Source: Fibrobacter sp. (GTDB lineage Bacteria > Fibrobacterota > Fibrobacteria > Fibrobacterales > Fibrobacteraceae). Taken from it: 64,000 bases of DNA. Positions 25,846-33,411 of the stretch are shown here, in pieces (within the stretch, counting starts at the first letter, position 1; each line of letters starts with the position of its first letter). The notes beneath the pieces were generated by a model. That model had not been told where the DNA came from and searched no databases. It saw nothing but the letters and a program-made list of their open reading frames with translations. A program made the position numbers and the translations under genes. The stretch is from positions 5,983-69,982 of the forward strand of contig JAFZOV010000145.1 in assembly GCA_017550445.1 (NCBI GenBank). Direction: 5' to 3'.

Positions 25846-26980
25846 CTCCTCCCCCTACCTGTCGCTGGATAACAGTCTCTTGAATCAAGTCAAGAGTCTG
25901 TTCTGCCGCGTTATCCCAGCGGAATTCCCCCGCATAGCTTTTTGCCGCCTGCGAAAGTCTTGTACGCAGGTCGTCGTCGCTATAAAGCCTGTCCATTTCC
26001 ATGGCGCAAGTATGGGCATCGCCCACCGGGAACAGAAGTCCCGTTTCACCATTGCGCACACTGTCCCTAAGTCCAGGCACATCGCTCGCAATCGTCGTGG
26101 TTCCGAGTTTGGCCGCCTCGACGACAGTCAAGCCCCAACCTTCCTTAAAGCTCGTCTGCAAAAGAGCCACCGCATTTGCAAGCAGCTTCTTTTTCTTTTC
26201 GGACGAAACAAAACCCAAAAGCTCCACATGTTCTTCAAGTCCGCGTTCCTTAAGCCAGGCCGGAATCTTTTTCAGGAGCGGGCCATCACCGGCCACCACC
26301 AGCTTTACATCGGGGTGGTTCTCGGCAAATTCTTCAAACGCCTCGAGCGCCGTCCAAATGCCCTTGTAACGGTGCACGCGAGAAAGCCACAAGAAGTACG
26401 GCACCGAAGATTCTTCTTCAACCGGAGCAACATCGGAAACCTCGGGGTCTTCATTATCCGAGCCGTTATAGATAACCGAGATGCGGTCTTCGGCGATTCC
26501 GATTTCTTCGAGTTCGCGCTTGGTACTCGGGCTCACCACCACAAACGGCTGTTTGCGATAGATCCAGGGAATCATCCGTTCAAAGGCCCACACCACAAAA
26601 GCTACCGGGAACGCCGCTTCATGGAAAATCGAGCTGCGCCACAAGTGGTGCATCTGCACCAGCACCGTTTTTTTCGTCAGGAACGGCGTAAACAGCGGAA
26701 GCTTATTCAGGTCTTCCACCACCACGTCAAAATTGAATTCACGGTCCAGCTTGCGGACGTTCATCGCCACGGTAAGCTGGAACAGCAAATCACCACCCTT
26801 GCGCACCACCTGGATGCCGTCGACCACCTCGCGTTCCTTACATCCGGCAAAAGCAGTCGTCAAAAGCACGACCTTATGTCCCGCTTCTGCTATCAGAGAA
26901 AAAATGCGGTGCAAGTGTTTCTCGGCGCCACCTGCGGCAGGGTGCAACCGATCGCGATAATTTACGACAAGGATATTCAT
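25838..26980 (-). CDS. Glycosyltransferase family 4 protein
   Basis: GT-B fold transferase for a nucleotide-sugar donor; acceptor unknown. The N-terminal glycine-rich loop RLHPAAGGAEKHLH (about 11-24) and the C-terminal donor-binding EX7E motif in EGWGLTVVEAAKLGT near residue 283 support GT4. Length 380 is typical. It lies three bases after the methyltransferase and overlaps the flippase-like gene by eight, so the three genes probably build or modify a surface lipid or glycan. Confidence 0.9.
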   Translation of the reverse strand: MNILVVNYRDRLHPAAGGAEKHLHRIFSLIAEAGHKVVLLTTAFAGCKEREVVDGIQVVRKGGDLLFQLTVAMNVRKLDREFNFDVVVEDLNKLPLFTPFLTKKTVLVQMHHLWRSSIFHEAAFPVAFVVWAFERMIPWIYRKQPFVVVSPSTKRELEEIGIAEDRISVIYNGSDNEDPEVSDVAPVEEESSVPYFLWLSRVHRYKGIWTALEAFEEFAENHPDVKLVVAGDGPLLKKIPAWLKERGLEEHVELLGFVSSEKKKKLLANAVALLQTSFKEGWGLTVVEAAKLGTTTIASDVPGLRDSVRNGETGLLFPVGDAHTCAMEMDRLYSDDDLRTRLSQAAKSYAGEFRWDNAAEQTLDLIQETVIQRQVGGGDE

Positions 26981-26983
26981 CGG

Positions 26984-27763
26984 CTAGGGCTTTTTGCCCA
27001 AGACTCCAATGCACAACTGCGTGTAGTGCATAAGCGAATTGTTTTCGAGCGAATCAAGAATCTTGTCCTTGACCTTCTGGTAGGCAGAGCCCTGCAACGG
27101 ATACTTCGGGAGTTCAACACCCACCTTGAAGCCCACTTCGCGCACAATGCGGTAGAACAGGTTCGGGCGCATCCAGTCACCATAATCGTAAACGCATTCA
27201 AAGCCGGCATCGGTCATGAGCTTTTTGAGCTGCGGCATAGTGAACTGCTTTTCCCAACCGGCAAACCACTTGTCCATGGCTATCAAGATATGCTTAATCA
27301 CCGTATACGGGTGAACCGTCTGCGGCACATCGCAAAGGCAATGGCCACCATGCTTTAGAATGCGGTAGTTTTCCTTGATGAGCGGGAGCGAATCCTTGAA
27401 GTGTTCGGCCAGGCCCTGGTGGAAAACCAAGTCAAAAGTGCAATCCGGGAAGGGCGCCTTGAAAGCGTCACCACGGACCAACTTCAAATTGTCGTAAAGG
27501 TTGTCCTTGGCTCGAATGGCATCTACAATCTTCAAACTATTTTCAGCGTAATCGAGCACATAGACATCGGCTCCCAGGCGGGCAAGTTCAGCACTGTCGC
27601 GACCGGTACCGGCACCGACTTCCAAAACCTTGAGGCCTTCGAGCTTAAAATTCTTCTTAATCGTGTTCAAAACCGACGGAGACGAAGGGTAAACCTTGTC
27701 CATATCGTTCTTCTGTTGCCAAAATCTGTTCCAAACAGACTGATCGGGTTCTTTAATAGACAT
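26984..27763 (-). CDS. Class I SAM-dependent methyltransferase
   Basis: The Rossmann motif I LEVGAGTGRDSAELA is near residue 47, the acidic residue ending beta 2 is in VYVLDYAENS, and motif IV is FDLVFHQGLAEHF. The substrate cannot be told from sequence; the company of a GT4 and a flippase-like protein suggests a lipid or glycan. TATATTTT lies 8 bases before the ATG, so a very short or absent leader is likely. It heads the five-gene operon ending with murI. Confidence 0.82.
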   Translation of the reverse strand: MSIKEPDQSVWNRFWQQKNDMDKVYPSSPSVLNTIKKNFKLEGLKVLEVGAGTGRDSAELARLGADVYVLDYAENSLKIVDAIRAKDNLYDNLKLVRGDAFKAPFPDCTFDLVFHQGLAEHFKDSLPLIKENYRILKHGGHCLCDVPQTVHPYTVIKHILIAMDKWFAGWEKQFTMPQLKKLMTDAGFECVYDYGDWMRPNLFYRIVREVGFKVGVELPKYPLQGSAYQKVKDKILDSLENNSLMHYTQLCIGVLGKKP

Positions 27764-27782
27764 AGCGTGGTAAAATATACTA

Positions 27783-27810
27783 ATTCGGAATTCAGAGTTC
27801 GGAGTTCGGA
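27783..27810. repeat. Heptamer array, TTCGGA family (4 units)
   Basis: ATTCGGA, ATTCAGA, GTTCGGA and GTTCGGA in strict 7-bp steps, just upstream of the methyltransferase gene. The same family occurs in frame inside the Nudix gene at 46177. Confidence 0.8.
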
Positions 27811-27845
27811 GTTACTAGAAGTACACGAAAATTTGTTAAAAAAAA

Positions 27846-27882
27846 CGTCATTGCGAGGAGCCCTTGGCGACGAAGCAATCCA
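27846..27882. repeat. Dispersed 37-bp GTCATTGCGAGG repeat, intergenic copy
   Basis: Runs from CGTCATTGCGAGGAGC to GACGAAGCAATCCA, near-identical to the copy inside the helicase gene at 23569. It is part of the 359-base gap 27764-28122, which otherwise holds the TTCGGA array, the phased GACAA boxes and a sigma-54-type promoter; no gene was seen there. Confidence 0.85.
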
Positions 27883-27962
27883 TAGTAGAGTTTAGAGGGG
27901 TAGGTCTCCCCCTAGTGCAAGCCATGGCTCCGCCTAAAACCCCGTCATAGTCACAAAATAAC

Positions 27963-28030
27963 GACAATAGTTGAAAACTACAGACAATATTTGTATATTT
28001 TTAGACAAAAATCCATAAAGTGTGACAAGA
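27963..28030 (+). promoter_or_regulatory. Four phased GACAA boxes upstream of the sigma-54-type promoter
   Basis: GACAATA (27963), GACAATA (27983), GACAAAA (28004) and GACAAGA (28024) are 20, 21 and 20 bases apart, so they face the same side of the helix. They lie about 46-107 bases upstream of the -24 element, where activators of sigma-54 promoters bind. The activator identity is unknown. Confidence 0.5.
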
Positions 28031-28069
28031 TACGAGAAATTTGATACACTTTGCAATTTTTTTACACTT

Positions 28070-28086
28070 TTGGCACGCATCTTGCT
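28070..28086 (+). promoter_or_regulatory. Sigma-54-type promoter (-24/-12)
   Basis: TTGGCACG-CATC-TTGCT matches the sigma-54 consensus at every fixed position, with GG and GC ten bases apart. Transcription would begin near 28097, leaving a 25-base leader with TAAGG before the ATG at 28123. Confidence 0.75.
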
Positions 28087-28122
28087 TTAAAAAAAGCGAT
28101 ATTAAGGATGTAAGGTTATAAA

Positions 28123-28935
28123 ATGCATATTGATTCTACTGATACTACTCTAAAACGTTATCTCGAAGATATTAGACGCACCGCTCCCCTCTCCCGTGAA
28201 GAAGAGCAGATTCTTTTCCAGAAAGCTAAAGAAGGCGACAAGATCGCCCGTAAGAAGCTTATTTCTGCAAACATGCGTTTTGTTTTGAAAGTCGCAATTC
28301 AATACCGTGGCTGTCCGATTCCGCTGCCGGACTTGGTGAGCGAAGGCGCCATGGGTCTTGTTCGCGCTATCGAATCTTTTGAACACACTCGTGGCCTTAA
28401 GTTCATTAGTTACGGCGTGTGGTGGATTAAGGCTTACATCACCCGCGCTATTAACGAACAGGGCAACTTGATTCGCTTGCCGGCGAACCAGCACCTGCGC
28501 GTGCGCAAGGCTTTGCACGAACAGAGCCGCGGTAAAGAAATCAACGAAGAAATCCGCGAACTTATCCAGATCGGTCAGCGCGGCGTTTCGTTCGACAGCC
28601 CGCTGAAGGCAGACTCCAAGGCCACATACGCCGAAGTGTTGCCCGATGGCACCGCAACGAACCCGGAAAACGAATCCGAAATCCAGAGCGTCGAAGCTTT
28701 GGCTCGCGACCTTATGGAACAGCTCCCGGAACGCGAAGCCAAGGTGATTACCGGTATCTTCGGTATCAACCAGGAAGCTCCGCAGACGCTTCGCGAAGTG
28801 GGCGAATCCATGAACATTTCTCACGAACGTGTCCGTCAGCTGCGCGACCAGGCTCTCCGCCGTATCCGCAAGTACAACAGCAAGGAATTCTTGCAGGACA
28901 AGAAGGACGCTTTCTTAGCAGCGATTAATAAATAA
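28123..28935 (+). CDS. Short sigma-70 family RNA polymerase sigma factor
   Basis: The 270-residue protein lacks region 1.1 and has region 1.2 (LKRYLEDIRRTAPLSREEE), region 2 (LVSEGAMGLVRAIESFE; ISYGVWWIKAYITRAI for the -10 contact), region 3 and region 4 with a helix-turn-helix (TLREVGESMNISHERVRQLR, about 228-247). This compact RpoD/RpoS-like form is used as primary or alternative factor in the FCB group. Compared with the paralogue at 55727, the region 2.4 and 3.0 sequences differ (QGNLIRLPANQH versus QVGAVRIPPNKL), so promoter preference may differ. Its own promoter looks sigma-54 dependent, which argues for an alternative, conditionally expressed role. Confidence 0.88.
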   Translation: MHIDSTDTTLKRYLEDIRRTAPLSREEEQILFQKAKEGDKIARKKLISANMRFVLKVAIQYRGCPIPLPDLVSEGAMGLVRAIESFEHTRGLKFISYGVWWIKAYITRAINEQGNLIRLPANQHLRVRKALHEQSRGKEINEEIRELIQIGQRGVSFDSPLKADSKATYAEVLPDGTATNPENESEIQSVEALARDLMEQLPEREAKVITGIFGINQEAPQTLREVGESMNISHERVRQLRDQALRRIRKYNSKEFLQDKKDAFLAAINK

Positions 28936-28994
28936 TTAATCGCTGCCTATGACGCATGGGGCTCCGCGCTCTCATCCACATTCAAGCATTTACA

Positions 28995-29022
28995 AAAACG
29001 GTCGCCGAATGGCGACCGTTTT
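28995..29022. terminator. Bidirectional intrinsic terminator
   Basis: AAAACGGTCGCC and GGCGACCGTTTT pair perfectly around GAAT; it ends the sigma gene on the plus strand and can also serve the convergent giant gene at 29093. A second hairpin (GGACGC TTC GCGTCC, 29064-29078) follows. Confidence 0.88.
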
Positions 29023-29092
29023 ACATTTAATTGTACAAGAGCTTCTTAGAATGTATGTCCCCGGACGCTTCGCGTCCAGGGTGACCAAGCAA

Positions 29093-32000
29093 CTACTTCT
29101 TGTGTTTCTTGCGGCGGACACCCCACTTGTCCTTGATTTCTTCAACAATCTTCTTGTCTTCGTAGCGAACCACCATCTTGAACTGGACGTTGTAAACGCC
29201 GGTTCCCACGAAGCGACCCTTGTGATCCTTGAAGTTCCAGTTCACAAAGACCTTCTTGTCGGTTTCGAGGCAGTTGCCGCCGAACTTCGGGCTCTGGCAA
29301 GGCACCGTGATAATGGTGTCGTTCACGTACTGACCCAGGTGATCGAAGTAGTTCACGATAAAGGAGATATAAACATCTTCGGGCTTCAAGGAATCCAACA
29401 CCGACGGGTCATAGGAACCGTCATCAGAAACCTGGGCACGGTCCAAGAGCTGCGGCACAAAGCGTTCACCCAGTTGCACCAACTGTCCGAGAGCGCCTTC
29501 TTTTTCCATGTCTTCCTTGGTGGTGGAACCAGGCACATAGCGCAGGTTCACCGAGCTTACCGTCTGCAAGGTATAGGTCTTGCCGTCAGCATCTTCCCTC
29601 GGAGTATCATCATTGATATCGAAGGTACCCATCTGAGTGGCTTCGACCAAGTGATTCAAGAGACCTCCGATAATGACCGACTGCGGATTTTCGCCAGCGA
29701 CGTTACCGTAGTTATCCTTGATTGCATCCTTGGCGCCCTTATGCACCACAATGGAGTCACCCGGCATAATCGTGCCATCGCTACCGTTCAAGACAAGCTT
29801 TGCGGTACGGCCATCAGAAGACCAATCGATTCTCATGGGATTCAGCACATGCACCGAGTCACCATGGATATAGGAGAAGTAATCGGTCTCCTTCAGGTTC
29901 TTGGTCATAATCGGTTCCGAGAACACCACTACCAGCGTATCAACCTTCTTACCGTAGCTAAGCGTTGCGCTAGATACGATCGGCGACATCTTGTCGACCA
30001 GCGGAGCGGCCTCTTCGGTCACGAAGGTTTCTCCAAAGACCTTGTAGTAGGTGTAGATATTGGCCTGCGGCAGATCATCACTGATACTGGTGACACCCGT
30101 AGTGAGTCTGGTCGTCGAGATAACATCCCAGATAACGCGGGTCGGATCCTTCGGGTCAATCTTCATATCATCCGGCTGAGCCTGCAACTGAATCATCATG
30201 CCGCGATAGCTGTACCACGGGAAGCTCATGTAGAGCGATTCATCGAGGTCATCCTTCGTCAGCTTCTTGTCAAATACGGCAACAATCTGATCCAGCACGC
30301 CATCGCCATCGGTATCCCAGTACTCCACGTTCTTGACCTGCGGGAATCTGTCGACCACCTGAACAGGAACTTCGCGTTCGTATTCGTCAGAAGTAATGTA
30401 GGGCAGGTTCGTGAAGGTTGCACCCGGATACAGCGACACGCTGTCCTTATTATTGCCCTTCAGCTTGAAGTCCTTTCCGACAAAGATGACGATATCCTTG
30501 GCTGGCATGTAAACCTTCTTGATCTGGTCCACATCGAAGCCATAACGTTCAGACATTTCGTGCTTGAGCATCACCATCATTTCGGGGATTTCGATATCAA
30601 CCGGGAACAGGTCGATATTGTACTGAACGAACAGGGAGTCCGTGCCCTTCGCGCTACGAATGGCAAAGGCATCCTTAATCACGTTGCTACCCACTTCAAC
30701 AATCGGGGATTCACGCACATAACTTGCATCCGGACTGTTCTTGTCGATGTAAGATACAAGCGCCTTGGCATCCTTCGGGAACTTACCGACTGCCGGGATT
30801 CCCTTCAGATCCGAGACATCGACAAGAATGCGGTCACGAGACTTATTCAGCTTGTAATCCACGCAATCCAGAACCTTGCCATCGATTACGAGCTGCACAC
30901 CATCAAGGTCATAGCTAGAGGACAAGGTATCCTTCAGGAGGATTTCCACATAGTCCAAAGCCATGTCGCCATCGGTATCCTTGATGTAACCAACGTGGGT
31001 ATCCGGAATCGGATCGTAGAAGTTAATGTTGTCGATAACCACCATTTCGTTATCGCCGAACACCTTAATGGAACCGCCCTGAACCACCTTGTCGGCAGTC
31101 ACAAATATGGTGACAGAACCATCGGCATTCACTTCGATTACATCGACCTTTTCACCCGTAGCCGGATTAATCAACTTGATATCGGAATTGGCTTCAATCT
31201 TCAAGTTCTCAGAAGAACCGAAGTATTCCTTGACCTTCTTAGGATCCAAGGTAATGGCGACCACGTCACCCACCTTGGCGGAATCCAGGCCAGAATTATA
31301 GCGCAAATCCATGGGGATACCCGTAGGATCATTAGTCAGTCTATAGTTGTTGCCATTGATCTTGACAATCTTCGGGTCGCTAGGATCCGGATCCGTGGGA
31401 ACAAGGACAACCGTCTTAGAAACAATGGAGTCACCCTTTTCAAAGCGTTCCACCGTCGGATACAGATCCAATCCGCTGTCGTCACCTTCTTCGTAATCTT
31501 CGGCTCCGTAGTACATTCTAGACGAGCTGGACTTACCGCCATCATCTTCGCCAGCACCAATGGACCTACTAGAAGAGGACTTGTCACCGTTATCTTCACC
31601 ATTGCCGTTATCTCGGCTAGAAGAAGAACCGTTGCCATTGCTACCGCTGGAGCCGTTGCCACCATTGCCGCCGGAGCTCAAGTTAGATTCGCCACCGCTG
31701 CTGGTGCCATCGTTTCCGCTGCTACCGTTTTCGTTGCCGGAGCTGCCGCCCTGGCTATCAGAGCTGGAGCCATCGCCAGCGGAACTGTTACCATTGCTAC
31801 CGGAGCTTCCGTTGTTGCTATCGGAGCTGCCACCATTACTATTGGAACTAGATCCATCGCCAGCGGAACTTGTACCATCGCCTGCAGAACTCAAATTAGA
31901 ACCGTCGCTACTGGAATTTCCATTACCCGCAGAGCTCTGGTTCGTTCCGCCGCTGGAATTTCCGCCGTTGTTGGAGCTGGAGCTCTGCTTGCTGCTGCTG

Positions 32001-33388
32001 GACTTTGCACTGCTGGAGGATTCATGATATTCCACCAGCGAAGAGCTGCTCTGGGAGCTGCTAGAGAAATCTTCATCGCCACCGGAATGGCCGCCATCAC
32101 GAATAACGCCCACACCCGAAAGCGGAGCCAAGTCATCAAGAGTGTTATCGATCCACTGCACATGAATCAACACATTGTCCTTAATCAATTTCTTGGGGTT
32201 TGCGGCAAAGTCCACAAAAATCATGTGACCCGTATTAGAGGCAACAAAAAGATGACCGTAACCATCCGTGGTACCCTGGTCCAAACGCCAACCCACGCCA
32301 CTCGTTCTCGGCCCACTCAAATTCTGCTTAGATTCTACAAAGAAATATTCACGCAAGTCGATTTCTGCGACAACCTTCGCTTTGACGGTGCCATTTTCAC
32401 GATACGGCTGAATCTGCACAATCTTGGAACCACCGAACACAAAGATCGTCTTGGAATAGGAGTCATAAGCGCCGCCATGGGCACCTTCCAGCGAGTCAAT
32501 CAATACCTTAGTACCCACAGCCGTAATGACCTTGTCACCCACTTTGCCGCCATAAGTACTCTGGTTGCTGCTGGTCACAGTCGTCCAGGTCGTATCGGTA
32601 AATACGCCGAAGTAAGAATCCTTGAGGTTGTTCTTCTGCGCACGTTCCTCTGCAGTACAGGCCCTGGTACCACCACCGGCTTCGCAACCACCGCCAAAGT
32701 AGTCAGAATGCGTAAAGAAGGCCGTTCCTTCGCCATCCCAAATCACAGTAGCGAGCTTTTTGTCGTTAGCATGTTTGGGGCCCTTCGGCTTAAGTTCCAC
32801 CTTGTAACCGGTAGATGCAAAATTGCTGTTACTGGGATCGGTTTTCGTAGAGAATCGGAACAAATAGCCCGGAATACCGGCGGCCCACAGGTTATCGCCC
32901 TTCGGGTCCATCATCAAGTGCCAGAAACCTTCCGTGCTCTGCTGCGAATGCGGGTAAGAAGTCTTCACGAGGCACTTGCCACCTTTTTCCTTGGCCGTCT
33001 TGCTGACCTTGTAAATGGGCTGACCCTGACCAGCCACCAAGAGGTCGCCATCGGGGTGATGCACAATGCCGTCTGCACCATGAACGCCATCCGAATACTT
33101 ACAAAGAATCTTCTTGTCGGAGGGTTTCATCAACAGATAGCCAGCGCCATCGTACAGGTAGCTGACACTTTTCACACGGTCGCCGAAATTAGCGCTGCCC
33201 TGGTCACCGTTCTCGTACTTGGTATAGTACAAAGTCGCCTTGGTTGCGGCATGGGGAACGATGTCGCCAATCTGCTGAATCCAAATACCCGTCGCCGGGT
33301 TTTCCGGGGCAGGAATCTCGAAGTCTGCTGCAGAACCTGCAACCACAGACCATAAAAGCATCGATATGATTTTTGCTGAATTTCTCAT
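29093..33388 (-). CDS. Giant secreted surface protein with Ser/Gly-rich linker and FlgD-like basic C-terminus
   Basis: No enzyme family is recognised. The 1431-residue product has a signal peptide (1-21), an N-terminal beta-propeller-like region (about 22-430; repeated DGxGxxxx-type strands and Cys-containing loops), a low-complexity Ser/Gly/Asn linker (about 445-640, SSSS repeats), then a large domain region with DTDGDMALD and DTDGDGVLD, calcium-binding-type loops, and two repeats containing F(S/D)EPIM/FDKKL-like strands. The C-terminus has NWNFKDHKGRFVGTGVY, a FlgD-type Ig signature, and ends in a very basic tail (GVRRKKHKK), as in Fibrobacter secreted proteins. It lies 23 bases downstream of a paralogue and shares its C-terminal organisation, so the two are likely exported and assembled together, perhaps in adhesion. 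Confidence 0.85.
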   Translation of the reverse strand: MRNSAKIISMLLWSVVAGSAADFEIPAPENPATGIWIQQIGDIVPHAATKATLYYTKYENGDQGSANFGDRVKSVSYLYDGAGYLLMKPSDKKILCKYSDGVHGADGIVHHPDGDLLVAGQGQPIYKVSKTAKEKGGKCLVKTSYPHSQQSTEGFWHLMMDPKGDNLWAAGIPGYLFRFSTKTDPSNSNFASTGYKVELKPKGPKHANDKKLATVIWDGEGTAFFTHSDYFGGGCEAGGGTRACTAEERAQKNNLKDSYFGVFTDTTWTTVTSSNQSTYGGKVGDKVITAVGTKVLIDSLEGAHGGAYDSYSKTIFVFGGSKIVQIQPYRENGTVKAKVVAEIDLREYFFVESKQNLSGPRTSGVGWRLDQGTTDGYGHLFVASNTGHMIFVDFAANPKKLIKDNVLIHVQWIDNTLDDLAPLSGVGVIRDGGHSGGDEDFSSSSQSSSSLVEYHESSSSAKSSSSKQSSSSNNGGNSSGGTNQSSAGNGNSSSDGSNLSSAGDGTSSAGDGSSSNSNGGSSDSNNGSSGSNGNSSAGDGSSSDSQGGSSGNENGSSGNDGTSSGGESNLSSGGNGGNGSSGSNGNGSSSSRDNGNGEDNGDKSSSSRSIGAGEDDGGKSSSSRMYYGAEDYEEGDDSGLDLYPTVERFEKGDSIVSKTVVLVPTDPDPSDPKIVKINGNNYRLTNDPTGIPMDLRYNSGLDSAKVGDVVAITLDPKKVKEYFGSSENLKIEANSDIKLINPATGEKVDVIEVNADGSVTIFVTADKVVQGGSIKVFGDNEMVVIDNINFYDPIPDTHVGYIKDTDGDMALDYVEILLKDTLSSSYDLDGVQLVIDGKVLDCVDYKLNKSRDRILVDVSDLKGIPAVGKFPKDAKALVSYIDKNSPDASYVRESPIVEVGSNVIKDAFAIRSAKGTDSLFVQYNIDLFPVDIEIPEMMVMLKHEMSERYGFDVDQIKKVYMPAKDIVIFVGKDFKLKGNNKDSVSLYPGATFTNLPYITSDEYEREVPVQVVDRFPQVKNVEYWDTDGDGVLDQIVAVFDKKLTKDDLDESLYMSFPWYSYRGMMIQLQAQPDDMKIDPKDPTRVIWDVISTTRLTTGVTSISDDLPQANIYTYYKVFGETFVTEEAAPLVDKMSPIVSSATLSYGKKVDTLVVVFSEPIMTKNLKETDYFSYIHGDSVHVLNPMRIDWSSDGRTAKLVLNGSDGTIMPGDSIVVHKGAKDAIKDNYGNVAGENPQSVIIGGLLNHLVEATQMGTFDINDDTPREDADGKTYTLQTVSSVNLRYVPGSTTKEDMEKEGALGQLVQLGERFVPQLLDRAQVSDDGSYDPSVLDSLKPEDVYISFIVNYFDHLGQYVNDTIITVPCQSPKFGGNCLETDKKVFVNWNFKDHKGRFVGTGVYNVQFKMVVRYEDKKIVEEIKDKWGVRRKKHKK

Positions 33389-33411
33389 GTTCCTATCCTC
33401 TAAAAGAATCC

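Noticed and set aside
31500..32050. Dense short repeats resembling a tandem repeat array or CRISPR.
   Set aside because: They are codons of the Ser/Gly/Asn-rich linker of the giant surface protein; no unit-spacer structure exists.
28949..33355. A plus-strand open frame of 1468 codons opposite the giant surface protein, and one of 807 codons at 33808-36231.
   Set aside because: The minus-strand frames have signal peptides, ribosome sites, calcium-type loops and homologous C-termini; the plus-strand translations are His/Arg/Ile-rich with no motif. Codon bias alone keeps the antisense frame open.
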